The notes under the pieces: model-generated
Database searches by the model: none
Told to the model about the DNA's origin: nothing
Seen by the model: the letters and a program-made list of their open reading frames with translations, nothing else
In this document: piece by piece, positions 53,401 to 64,000 of the stretch
How positions within the stretch are numbered: the first letter of the stretch is position 1
Layout of the letters: every line of letters starts with the position of its first letter
Position numbers and translations under genes: made by a program
Source: Phaeoceros laevis
Lineage: Eukaryota > Anthocerotophyta > Anthocerotopsida > Notothyladales
Reading direction: 5' to 3'
NCBI GenBank assembly: GCA_049999765.1
Contig: JBNGIQ010008998.1
Location: 1-64,000, forward strand
DNA: 64,000 nt

Positions 53401-56400
53401 TTGACAGCTGCTCTTCCTTCTGGCGGCGCCTGTCAAGTTGAGCTTCAGCCCACATCTGTCGCTTCAGAGCTGCAGCTGCTTCCAGACGTTCCTGTTTTTG
53501 CCAGCACAAACAAGTTTGCTAAGAGAAAAAGCTTTGTTTCCACTTTAAGGTCCCGTACATGCTACACTAGCAAGCACATAACATTTTTCTTGTGAAGGGA
53601 TCACCAAGCAAGTCTTCTAGACATCAATATCAAGCATGGAGAGCATCAGAACAGAGAGTCACCTCAAGAGCAACTCGAATAGTGGTGCCCTCATTGACAA
53701 CATTAACCAGAGCCACCAGTGCAATAAGACGCTCCTCCACACTCAGGTCAGCATACTCGCCTTCAGTCAATCCCTGGACCCAAGGCTCGCCAACTTGGCT
53801 CTCATCTATTTCAGTATCCTCGTATACCAGTCCTGCCTTGTTGGTCTCTGGTTGGACGCCTTCATCTTTGAATTCCCCTTCTTGTTTTGGGTTCTCAAGC
53901 CTTTCCAAAGTCCCATGTTCAGGGGATTGGAAATCTTTTTCTCCATTGTCAGTATCGCCAGATATTGAGTCTCCAGAGTTCGAAGAATGAGAGTTCGCTG
54001 ACAAACCTGTCACAACCACCTTTGCCTTTTTTTTGTCATCATCACCTCTTATAAGGGCTTTCTCAGGCTTTACCGGAAAGCTCGCTTTCCCAGATGGTTG
54101 GGTGGCCTCAGCATAGTCAGATTTATTGTCCTCCATGTACTGTTCCTCCATATCATAGTCATCATCTCTGTCACCTTCCTCGTCAACATCCTCAACCTCC
54201 TTATCTGCCTCTTCTCCCTCCAGCATCCCGCTTTGAAAGAGGCTTATTTTCTCTCTAGCTGCGTCAAGGACTTCTTCTGCGTCTACTGGATCCTTCCGAA
54301 AAGCGGGGCGTACGCAATATGTGGAAGGGGCAACCCTTTCAAACAAATTGGCATCTCTGGACAAGGCGGCAGCGATGGATGCTTCTGGAGTTCTGCTGCT
54401 GGATAGATCTCGCAGCCCTGATTTCTGCAAAAGACACATAATTGAGTTAATACAGAATCTATGTGGGACCAATGGGGACTCAGTAAGGTAGGGGATATTG
54501 ACATCCCCAAGTCTTGCTCACTCGCACCAATTCTACCCTGCTACCATCTTACAGCTCCACATCACTGATTACCTGTATCCGATCAGCAACCTGTAGAATA
54601 CTGAGACCCTTGTCCCCTTCGAGAGACAAAATGTGGAAAGCAGCAAATTTCACGGTACCAGGTGTCATCCGATACTGATTTCTACGTACATGGCCCACCC
54701 CTTTTCCTTGCATTAGGGCAACAGCATTTGCTGCAGCTGCACCAGATCGCAGAGTTGATACTACATCTTCAGCTTCCACGACCTGTAAAAGACATGTTTG
54801 TTAACCTCCAGAAACTGGTGCAACAAAGCTACTTACTTGAATTACATCACATAGGGGAACAAACCTTAGCCTCCTCTTTAGGCCGAGGAGCTGGTTCAAC
54901 TTTGCGCTTCTTCCACTTTGGACCAAAGTTTGCTGCAAGCGCGAACTGCCTCAGGACTTCAGGCCAGGTCAAGGGGTTCACGTGAGTCTTCCATTCACGA
55001 ATATCAAAACCCCATGCGTATGCCTGCAATACAGACATTATGGTCAGACTCCCAACAGACAAATTCTGATGAGTGAAGGATAATTAGCCACCAATGATTC
55101 ACTTACTGCCTCAACGATCTCAGGATGACCTCCTGCAATGATGGAAAGGGCATTTTGACTTCCGGCAACTCCAGTAGCAGCAGCTTGGGCTGCCTCCTCC
55201 ACATCCTTCACTAAGGTTTTCAAAAGTGCAACATGCACTTCACCCAGCAAACGTGGGTCCTGTTACACAACCCCCCACAGACCATGAGCTGTGGAGGACC
55301 AAGGATCTAACAAGCACCACGAATCTGATTTTTGTGCACAGAAATATATCTTAGCCTGTGCATACATAGTCATGGAAAGCTTGAATAAGCTCGTCAAATG
55401 TGAACGGCCACAGGCCGAGGACATCAGCAAAAGATGTCAAGAACCTCCACACCTGCAGAGCAACACAGAAGGCTATTTGAGAGCCAATGCACATTTTCTT
55501 GGTATGCCTTCATAGTACTAGACAGAATGCAAAATAAAATCTGAACACTTCTGTACCATGAATGCATTTCCAACATTCTCCTTGTGATCTGTCCAAGGAC
55601 GAACTGAGAAAGGTCGCTTCATCCTCAACACATGAGGGGGAAAAGGCTTCAGCATAGCTGCAAACAACGACAACTTAGTGTCGATAGCAAAGGTGTAAAA
55701 TGCCCCATCTACAGAACATCAGCACGTCCAGCTACTCAGTCACAAATTCCAGTAAGTTCTGTAGCCAACCTTTGAAAGAATCTAGTGATTCAAGTGTTTC
55801 CGTAGGCAGTTGGGTTATGGATGATAGGCCTTGCACTGACACAGCTACTTCCATTAGCTCCAGGCGCTCATCGTCCATGAGATCTGAGGACTCCTTTGCT
55901 AATTTCTTTGCGGTGGCCCTCTCATTTGCAGCTTTGACTTTGGCAGCCTCTTTCTTCTGGCGTAGTTCATCTCTTTGTCGAAGTTTCTCCATCTAGGGAA
56001 ACATAGGCATCAACAGCCATATTCATACGAACCCAACAAACCAGGTTCACTCACAACCAGGAAATGATATCCACAAGCAGGAAGCATCCTCAACTCTTGT
56101 CTCTGCTTGCTTATGGACAGGCTCACCTTTTTCTCTTTTCGCTCCTCTTCACGCTTGAGGCGATCCTGTTCTCGCTGGAATTTTTCCTGCTCTTTCTTCA
56201 GCTTGTTTAGTTGCTCCTTCTTGAGTTGCTCCTCCTTCTTCAGTTCGCAGCAGAGAGGGTTAGCTGGTCAGCTACCGAAGAAGCACCACAATGTTGAGGT
56301 AAGCACTTTGCAAACTCAATGAAGTTACCTTCTTCATCTTGTCCAACTCCTTCTTCGCCTTTTTCTCCTGAGCCTCCCTTTCCTTTTGTTCCATCTGCGA

Positions 56401-58375
56401 TAGAGAACACAATTGCTGGGAGAGTAAGATCCTCAGGCACCTAGCCTAGTACGTTAGGAACACTGTGAGAAAGGGCCTGGATTGACAACGTGCTCTACAA
56501 GATAGACCTCAGGTATAGGGAGAAGAGGGAAAAAGTAAGCCCAACAACTGGACCATCATGTTCACACTGGCGAGGGGACCGGCCCACGGTCACAAAACAT
56601 ACCTTGCGCTTTTTCTCATTGCGAGCCCGTTCCTGCTCTTGGTAGAGATTTAGATTTTCAGGTTCAAAAGCTTTTGTCGTTGCCAAGGCTTGGAGTAGTG
56701 CGTGGGGGGCATGGGGATGGTGACCCTCTATACCAAAGCTAGTAAAACCTTCCAGACGTTGCCCTCCCTCAAAGTTCAAGTCATTTGGAGGAATCAACCC
56801 ACTAGCCCCGGCTTCAGATGGAGGGAACACACTAGGCCCCACACCTGGAACTCTTCCCTGGAAATATACATCCCCTGGTGCATAGGGTTCATTTGCAGCA
56901 AATAGAGGTCCTGGTTGAGTGAGAGAACGAACCCTAGAAGCTGCAACCACATCATAAGGCCTCTCAGCATTTGGGTACAAGTTCAATTGTGTTGTCCTAT
57001 CATAGAAATGAGGCTCCTCAGGTCTTCCAGTCGGCTGTTCCGGGATGAACTGATATTCACGAACTGGTCTCTGCTGCGGCTGGGCATTTGAAGTGGAGGC
57101 TGATTTCAACGTTGCCTTGCGCTTGGCCACAGTGGAAGTAGGCAATGGTGGCCGACTTCGTGCAGCAGCCTGAGAAACAGCACACAGTAAATGAGATTCA
57201 TTTTGTCAGTACTAAAATCAATGATGATGCAAAGAAACCCAGCAGCGGCCATGAATTGTGAACAACGAAGCAGCGGAGAGGCGGACATGCACCTTCACTT
57301 TTCTGGCATTAAGCCCACGCCGCACTGGTACCTTGGATACATCCTCTGCAACTTCACCAGGGGGTACAGAAAGGTCGCGCTCTGGACAGACAGGCAAGCT
57401 GGGGCTCAGAGGAGAACAAGAGCAGCAGGCATTGCAACAAAGGGAGGTGTTGGAAGACGTGCGAACCTATCGTGGGAGCGCCAAAGCCAGCGGGAGGGAT
57501 AGGGTCGAACTCGACCCCGAGAGGGGGGCCATCCTCTCGCACAGGCTCACCCAACTGCTTCTCCACAGCTGCAACGGCAGCACCTTCTGCAGCTGCGCGC
57601 TTGTTCTTCGCGGTGGGGCGCCTCCTGGCAGCAGGCGATGCCTCCGGATTCTTCCTCCTAGGCTTGGGAACGGCCGGAACCGCCTCCTCCCACTCAAAGC
57701 CTTCCATGCCTTCCTGCTGCTGCTGCTGCTTGTGCTTGACCTGCTGCTGCTTAACTTCATCCGCAGCCACGGCGGAGGTTCCTAATGCTCCTGCAGCCGC
57801 TGATACTGTTGCTCCTGCTTCGGGAGGTTGCGGGGGGGCGAGCGCCAGCGCTGGCGGCTCCTCGAGCACAGGCTGAGCAGGGGGCGCTTTCTCCTTCTTC
57901 GCCTTCTTGGGCGCACTGGGGTTATCGTCCTCTTTGCCCTTCCTGTCTTTCAATCTGCGATGGCAGAACCACATCTGCAGCTGCTTATCCGTGAGGTTGA
58001 GGGCAGCTGACAGCTCCGCCCGCATGGCTTCCATGGGATACCGGTCCTCTGCCCAGGCAACATGTCATCAGAGGCGTAACCACCATGGTGCCGGACCCGA
58101 ATCGGACGGAATTGACGCAAAGCACAACGGACGGTCTACCAGCAGTAGTAGCTGGCGCAGCTAGCAAAGCCAAGCCAAAGCCAAGCCATGCCAAGCACAA
58201 GAGAGACACCAAAGCCAAGCAAGCCAGCCAGCCAGCCAGCAGCAAAACACATACACATCACACCACCACTGCACCACCAACCTGCATATGCCTTCTCCAA
58301 AGCGTCCAGCTGCTCCTTGGACTTCATCCTGCGCTTGCGGTCCCCGCCGCCGTCCTCCGTCTCCCCTCCAGCCAT
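50456..58375 (-). CDS. RLT: RINGLET-type homeobox-DDT protein (ISWI partner)
   Basis: A gene of about 20 short-intron exons encoding roughly 1,650 residues. Exon 1 (58375-58282) and exon 2 (58048-57464) hold the homeodomain (RMKSKEQLDALEKAYAEDRY; LQMWFCHRRLKDRK). Then: a Lys/Glu coiled coil (about 56400-55740), a DDT domain (RPFSVRPW near 55610; LGLWPFTFDELIQAFHDY near 55400), a HARE-HTH domain (near 54780-54280, TPGTVKFAAFHILSLEG), WHIM-type motifs (LSVEERLIALVALVN; LPLGFDRRRNRFWQF), a Cys/His cluster (CNICHDLYW, CPCCHGTF) near 52380-52250, then a tail with Gly-Arg-Pro AT hooks (GRPRGRPPGRPRNK) and a very acidic end. RLT1/2 bind ISWI remodellers (CHR11/17) and space nucleosomes over gene bodies. 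The AT-hook/acidic end is a strong feature of this copy. Exon borders in the middle are approximate. Confidence 0.9.
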
Positions 58376-61300
58376 GACTGAACCACCTGGATCCGATCCC
58401 TCCTGCTACCCTCACCCTGATGCCCCAGAAGACCTGGCTGCCAGGCCCGTCACGGCCGCCCGCTGTACGCCCGCCACCACAGAGACGAGAATACAAGAGG
58501 CTAGCCGACGGGCTAGAGCTGGCCCCAGGCCGCCATCAATTGCCGCAGAGGCGGGCTCAAGATCTGGGGCCAGCGCGAGACAAGGACGAAGGCAAGCAAG
58601 CTCCAGAGGGTGGCATGGGAAACGACTCAACACACTGATGACTATCTTCTTCTCATCTCGCGAGAGGACGGGGGGGGCGCGAACCTAGCGCCGTGCATGT
58701 CAAAGACGTTGGAAGCAGCAGGTATGCAGCAGCCCTCCCCCACGCCGTACAGCAGCCGAGCAGAGCATGGCAGAGCCGAGATAGGGGCGTGGGCGAGGAT
58801 TGCAATGCAAGGGAGGACTCATTCCAAGGTCGCGGCCGCACGCAAGGCCAAGGCGGAGGCAGGACCTGGCAGGCAGCGATTGCTTGGCTACTGGTACTGC
58901 TGCTGCTGCTGCTACGACCAACGACGATGTCTGATCGAGCCCAGCCACCTGCTCCTCCTGCTCCTGTGTAATTTCTATTTCTATTTCTAAGATAGTAGTA
59001 GTCGTCCATGGCGTAGCCAGCCAGCACAGGCACGCACGGGTTTGGATTTGGGTGAGTGACCGAGTGATTGAGCGTGTGAGTGAGTGAAAGAAAGAAAGAA
59101 TGCATGAATGAGAAAGTGTCAAGTTCGGTCCGCCGGTGCGCCGCCTGGAGCCCTGTTTGTTGCGACTGGCCTGGGCCTGCCTTTGCTGCTTGATGAGAGT
59201 CTCTCTCTTATTAGCAAATGACGCAAGTTTAAGCCTGTATGTATGCCTGCCTGTGGGTTGTTGTCGTTGTCACCTTGGGCCTCCTAGAAATCCGCCACCT
59301 GCCCAGCGTCGTCCCCCAGCTCTCCCACATCATGTCTCTGGAGGAGTTTAAACCCAGTCCCTAGGAGTCCGCGGATTCCCAGTGCTCGTACCTGCCGCTG
59401 TGTTTGTGGTGCGAACGGGATACTCTAACGGCTGTTCAGTTGTGCAAACGGATGGACGTCCCAGCCATCCTCTCTCTCTTGGCGCAGCATCAAGACAGCT
59501 GACAAGCACAAGGTGGGGGGGGTGAAGGGGGGGGACGGGGGGGATGACAACATGCAAGAAGCAGTAGGGCAGCTGGACGACCATGGCACTGACACCCAGT
59601 AGACTATTCGAGGCTTTCCGTGAATTCATCGAACAGGCAGCCAGGCTACTACGCTATCTCCACCAGTCCAGTCCAGGCCGGCCGTTCCCACCTGTTGATG
59701 AGAGAAAGATGATTTCCGGGATTCAAGCCTAGCCTGGTCGTGATGGGAGTGCGGGTGATGGGTGTGGGGTCCTCAGCTTCGTCGGCAGCAGCCAATGCCT
59801 CATCCCTTCCAACCCGACCTTTTATTTTTTGCTCATACTGTATGATACCAGATCGGCTTCCGAAATGTGTTGGGAGCGGGATTGACCGACCCTCCCAACG
59901 TTGAGTTCAGTGCCTTCCGCGCACTCCGCGCATGGCGGCAAGTGCAGTGGTAGAGCAGGCAGCCTATGATTTCTGCAATCCAAGAACACCCGCTAGGGCA
60001 AAGCTTCTCTCTTCCCAAGGATGCCATTTCCAAACACCTGTAATTACTGGCTGGCTAGGGCTGGCATGATGGCCTAAGCTAGGGCTGGCTGGTCCAAGAA
60101 CGTACCCTTTCTTCACTCCGGAATCACGCTCTGTCTCTTTCCGCCTGCGCGCCTACTGCGCCATTCTACAGCGGCACATCCTTCCGCAATCATGCGTAAC
60201 CTTCCTGGCACGGGAGCGGGACCACTTGACTCACCTCGATATTCTCCGCCATTTGTATCACACGCTCCTGTGTAGACTACTAGCTTTTGCAACAGCTCAC
60301 ACTGTATGCCATTGCCTCCTGCTAGATGTGCAATACACATCTACCCCCAACCAAGCACACAGGGTAGCTCGGTAGAATATGCCGCAGTTACCGATCGATG
60401 TCGTCAGTGCAACCAGGTTGTTCGCTCATTTCTATTCCTGCATTGACTTTGATTCCGATGCAGTATGACAGCGCCTATTAATAATAAATGGCAACCAACC
60501 AGACACCCAAGGTTCGCGCATCCTCATGATCTGTCCCGAACTTGAGATGAAAAGATAGACATCTTCCGGGATAACTTCAGGCCTTTTAGCGAGGCCTACT
60601 GGGGGAAAGCAGCGAAGCAGCCCGGTTATGTATCATTTTGCTGTTACTGTGCTCGTCTGATTGGGATTCCTGTCAGCAAGTAAGTCACTGGAACCCCATC
60701 CCCCATAGCTGAGCCTGGCCACGCCGAAACCCTCCTCACATACAGTACAGACCTCAGTAGCAAGCCCTTCCCACCTGTTCAAAGCCCCACGGTTAGATGG
60801 CCCTGCAAATGTCGTAGGTGAAGAGGACTCCGAGGCACACAGTAGGTTGCTAGTGGTACACAGCGAGGTCACCTTACCATCCAGCCTGTGCGGAAATACA
60901 AAACAGGGCACCTAGTCTGGATCTGGCCTCTATGAAGAATTTTAGCACCTTCTGGGATTTGCTGTCGCGCTCGCAACCGATACAGCCGTAAAAATCTGAG
61001 ATCTTCCAGGGCAGTCGGGCAGTCACATGCGGTCATCACTGGCCTCAATTCTGTAAACTGCTTGTCCAAATTCACATAAGCCAGAATTCCATACATGTGC
61101 CAGTTGCCAATAGCAAGCCCGCAAGTTGAAGACTGTGTGCCTGCTGGTGAATTACTTCAATCTCGGATAGGACAAGTCGACCATCACCAATTGCTTGTCC
61201 TTGACAAACGAACGAAAGACTGTCCAACAGCAAGGCTTCATCCTCCTGGAAGGTATCCGCATAGTGCGAGAAGCAGCCTGTGAGCAGAAAGAAAGATGCT

Positions 61301-61733
61301 GGAAGGCCAGATTGTTCTCTTCCTTGCAGACTTGTTTGTTGCTCCATCGTTTCATCCAACATTGGGGCTAGCCCGTGCTTTGCGGACAGAGAAGCGCTGT
61401 CCGCGTCTTCTTTTCCTTGGGAAACCTAACCTTGGCCAGCTCGCATGCCGGCGAGCTATGCCTCCCGTGGACGCACAACAAAGTATTGACAAGTCTGCTT
61501 GCCTGACGCAGATCCGTAACTACAGCGAAGAATCACAGAGTCAGGGACAGGGGGTGTCAGCCCGAATTCCTCCTACAGCAAACGCCAGGTCAGGATAAAA
61601 AAGACCGAGTCTTATTAAATCGGCTGGTCCGCCAAATAGGGTCCTTATTACCGGCTGAAAGCTGAAACCCTCACTCGACTGGGTGGCGAGAGGAGAATTT
61701 TGTGAAGCGGTATCAGTTGTGCGAGTTGGCATC
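58376..61733. other. Long intergenic region, possible 5' leader of RLT gene
   Basis: 58376-59120 is probably the promoter and 5' leader of the RLT-like gene; it contains ctgctgctgctgct near 58896-58913 and tandem gccagccagcc words near 58221. 59500-59550 is a G-rich run (ggggggg repeats). No recognised gene occurs up to 61733 apart from the uncertain minus-strand coding-like stretch listed separately. Confidence 0.4.
60880..61355 (-). CDS. Uncertain coding-like exons, unknown protein
   Basis: Two minus-strand frames have protein-like wording: 61362-61072 (SFFLLTGCFSHYADTFQEDE; DGRLVLSEIEVIHQQ) and an overlapping one, about 61140-60880 (CGLAIGNWHMYGILAYVNL; CPTALEDLRFLRLYRLRAR). The second continues in a different frame, so an intron or a frameshift would be needed near 61140. 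I recognise no domain and found no convincing start. The stretch lies head-to-head with the NDUFA2 gene and could be a divergent neighbour or a gene relic. Confidence 0.25.
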
Positions 61734-62308
61734 ATGTCTTGGCGAGCGCAACTGACCCGCACATTCCGGGAGCTCCGGATCCATCTCTGCCAGACCTCCG
61801 AATCCAGCAATTCCACCAGGTACTCTGTAACCTCCTCCTGGAATCCTCGCATAGACTAGCCATCACAAGGTTGATTCATCATGAATGATGCTGCTTCTGA
61901 CCTATGTTTGATTTGCGCCTAGTACAGAGAATTCATCGTGCGTAACTATGAGGATTTGAAGCTTCTCAATCCCAGGCTGCCCATTTTAATACGTGAATGC
62001 TCTGGCATCCAACCCTGCCTTTGGGCTCGATTTGGTAAGTACTCGAACCCGTGTTGTATGCTTTTGTCTCCTCTAGAGTGCGAAGTTCGGTTTCTGCAGA
62101 CTTCTAGTTGTTGTCTGCGGCCCTGTCTTTCATGAGGGAAAGTCCTCTGTCTCGTGCAGACCGTGGAGTGGAGCAGAGAGTTTCCTTAGATGGCCTTGAT
62201 GTCTACCAAATTGAGGGCAAGTTAGAAGAACTTGCCAAAGCCGGAGGTGCTAGGATTCTGGCTGCAGAGGAACATCCAGTGGAGGAACAGCGGGTTGTAG
62301 GTGCCTAG
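61734..62308 (+). CDS. NDUFA2: Complex I subunit NDUFA2/B8
   Basis: Three short exons, 61734-61819, 61928-62034 and 62160-62308, join with GT-AG borders in phase and give 113 residues. The start [20 protein letters not shown], the centre [20 protein letters not shown], and [20 protein letters not shown] match the B8/NDUFA2 family, a thioredoxin-fold accessory subunit on the matrix arm of mitochondrial NADH dehydrogenase. The last 18 residues ([15 protein letters not shown]) extend past the usual plant length of about 97. No cleavable presequence is expected. Each exon alone is too short to stand out; the call rests on the joined protein. Confidence 0.95.
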
Positions 62309-63416
62309 TTTGCAGGTTTCCCTTCTCTACGCAGGCACCTGAACAAGTGCCAGGCAGACTGCTCGTTGGTCAACACCAGCTCTGGTCTATGAAGTTTGTG
62401 ATCTTTGATCATGCTATCAAATGTGAAATGTATCTTCTTTCACCCGAACTTGTCGACTCATAGCTCACTGCTGTAAGAAAGGCTGCATCTGCAGTAGGAC
62501 TGTCTGAATGTAGTCTGGACAGTACAGCCATGACCGTCAACTGGAGGGCTGAATTTGAACTCTTGTTAAATAACAGATCGGCTCATGTATACATTGTAAA
62601 ACCGAACTTCTTCCGACCTGTAATTCAGGTGACAAAACTCCTCTAGGTTTGACAGATGGATCCGTGCCTTTCAGAATTGAGTCCACCAATATCCTGTAAA
62701 CTGCCTCCGCACTCTGAATGCCTCCCCAAGTGATGTAGTCAGGAGCCATTTCGGGCCCTGTTGAGCCGTTGAGCCAAATGCGGACCTGCTCTGCGTAAAC
62801 CCTAAGTGCTTTTTATATCACAATTTGCTGGCTTACACAAAACAATGATAAGTCATGTGCAAAATATGAGATGTCTCCGTCAGTTTATCTATCTACGTAA
62901 AGCTTTCCTGGTATATACTTCCACCTGGCCGTGTCTTGCAAAACTTGTGTGGCCTAGATTTGTCGCTTCTTAGGACGAGGGACCGACCAAGTAGACTAGG
63001 ATGCCAATAACCTCCGAGTTGCAGCCTTTTCGACAAACCGGTCGAATTGGATCCCTGCTCCCGACTAATCACTTAGGAAAATAGGAAGGAAGAAGGAAAG
63101 AAAATTTAGTCCGCTGCTGGATTTCAAGGCACTCTCACAAGGGTTCATGGGGGACGTCCTAAGAAACCCATATACATGTCCATTCAAAGCCAAACAAAGT
63201 GGTATTTCAACTCATTGTCCTTTATTGGACCTATTGGACATGTAGTAAATTACTCCTACTACTTCTTCTTCTTTTTTCTTTTATTTTGCGCAATAGTTAT
63301 TCTTCGTCGTCTTCTTATTCTTCTTCGTTTTCTTGTTCACTCGACCTTTGTGCCCATAAATAAGCACATAATTTAGTTTCTTCTTCTTAACGCGTACGTT
63401 TAAAAGCATCAAAGCT
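62309..63416. other. Intergenic; one minus-strand coding-like patch
   Basis: A minus frame at about 62790-62537 reads protein-like (PDYITWGGIQSAEAVYRILV) but has no recognised domain and no clear exon partners. Around 63261-63340 the plus strand is a pyrimidine-rich tract (cttcttctt repeats). No other gene is seen. Confidence 0.35.
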
Positions 63417-63585
63417 TATATATATTGGTAGCATTTGGAAGCCCCACTCAAAGCTTGAATAGAGGTGGGCATGTTTCTCATGCAATATGTTGCAAATACC
63501 TTATATATATTTGGTAGCATTTGGAAGCCCCACTCAAAGCTTGAAGAGAGGTGGGCATTTTTCTCATGCAATACGTTGCAAATAC
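63417..63585. repeat. 84/85-bp tandem duplication
   Basis: The unit ttatatatattggtagcatt...caaatacc (63417-63500) is followed directly by a second copy (63501-63585) with about five differences, including one inserted t. Confidence 0.9.
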
Positions 63586-63659
63586 CATAGTTAAGTTTTT
63601 GATGAGTAACATCAACCAGCTCACAAGATGAAGAAGCAGGTGCCACATTCTTACAACTC

Positions 63660-63916
63660 AGGCCACATCTCCACCTTTCATTGATTTGAGGTGTGGTCTT
63701 CTAGAGTTGTAGTGAGTGCTGTAGTATCCATACTCCACCTTTGAGCGATTTGAGGTGTGGCCTTCTACAATTGTAGTAACTGCTCTACCTAGTAAACACC
63801 AAACACCATACAAAAAAATTATTCTATTCTATTCCTACCAATGTGTTACTGCTCTACCTAGTAAACACCAAACACCATACAAAAAAATTATTCTATTCTA
63901 TTCCTACCAATGTGTT
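63660..63916. repeat. Cluster of short tandem duplications
   Basis: A 69-bp unit starting actgctctacctagtaaaca occurs twice without any difference (63779-63847, 63848-63916), followed by a partial third piece (cctaccaatgtgtt). Just before it, a diverged unit with ccacctttnannngatttgaggtgtgg...tctanantTGTAGT occurs twice (about 63670-63711 and 63734-63778). Perfect identity of the 69-bp copies points to recent duplication, or to an assembly artefact. Confidence 0.85.
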
Positions 63917-64000
63917 GCCTACCAATGTGTTGGCTGTGATAATATCACATGTCCAGGGCGTGACGGAGCTCAAGACACCTTTGTTCTTTCTCATCCTTTT

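Overview
The window is nuclear DNA of a land plant. Its genes are split by spliceosomal introns with GT-AG borders, most of them 75-260 bp. It holds plant-specific families: PLS-class pentatricopeptide (PPR) proteins, an STN7/STN8-like thylakoid kinase, an RRA-type arabinosyltransferase, a RINGLET-type homeobox/DDT protein, plant ceramide kinase and a plant purple acid phosphatase. The style of the large intronless PPR genes looks to me most like a fern (monilophyte); a lycophyte or another seedless plant with a compact genome cannot be excluded. That placement is from memory of PPR style, not from a search.

Layout. 1-8.9 kb is accessory DNA: F-box-like gene pieces, a decayed Ty3/gypsy-type retroelement whose integrase carries a PHD finger, LTR-like direct repeats and a GGATG minisatellite. 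8.9-12.3 kb is a 15-exon PDI5-4/ERV-type protein disulfide isomerase gene (-). 14-16.8 kb is an STN7-like kinase gene (+) with an internal 103-residue tandem duplication and an unusual C-terminal tail. 18.1-20.2 kb is an intronless AAA ATPase (+) of a kind I know mainly from fungi. 21-40 kb is a PPR-rich block with four large PPR genes, three of one subfamily; between them lie a class I small heat shock protein gene with an intron, a tRNA-Thr(AGU), a purple acid phosphatase gene and a frame-broken cytochrome P450 gene. 40-50 kb holds ceramide kinase (-), an RRA-like arabinosyltransferase (+), a small mitochondrial F-type ATP synthase subunit f-like gene (+) and an AAMP-type WD40 gene (-). 50.5-58.4 kb is one long RLT-like homeobox-DDT chromatin gene (-). 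61.7-62.3 kb is a three-exon complex I NDUFA2/B8 gene (+). The last 600 bp is a set of short tandem duplications.

For several multi-exon genes (PDI5-4, phosphatase, ceramide kinase, NDUFA2, most of AAMP, RRA, kinase, sHSP) I worked out exon borders by hand; all intron phases close and give proteins of family-typical length. The genes are ordinary neighbours, not an operon or pathway. A loose theme is organelle function: four PPR proteins, a thylakoid kinase, NDUFA2 and an ATP synthase subunit. The most unusual items are the PDF-motif/PPR fusion, the PPR repeats with a recurrent 16-residue insertion, the fungal-type AAA ATPase and the remodelled STN7-like kinase.
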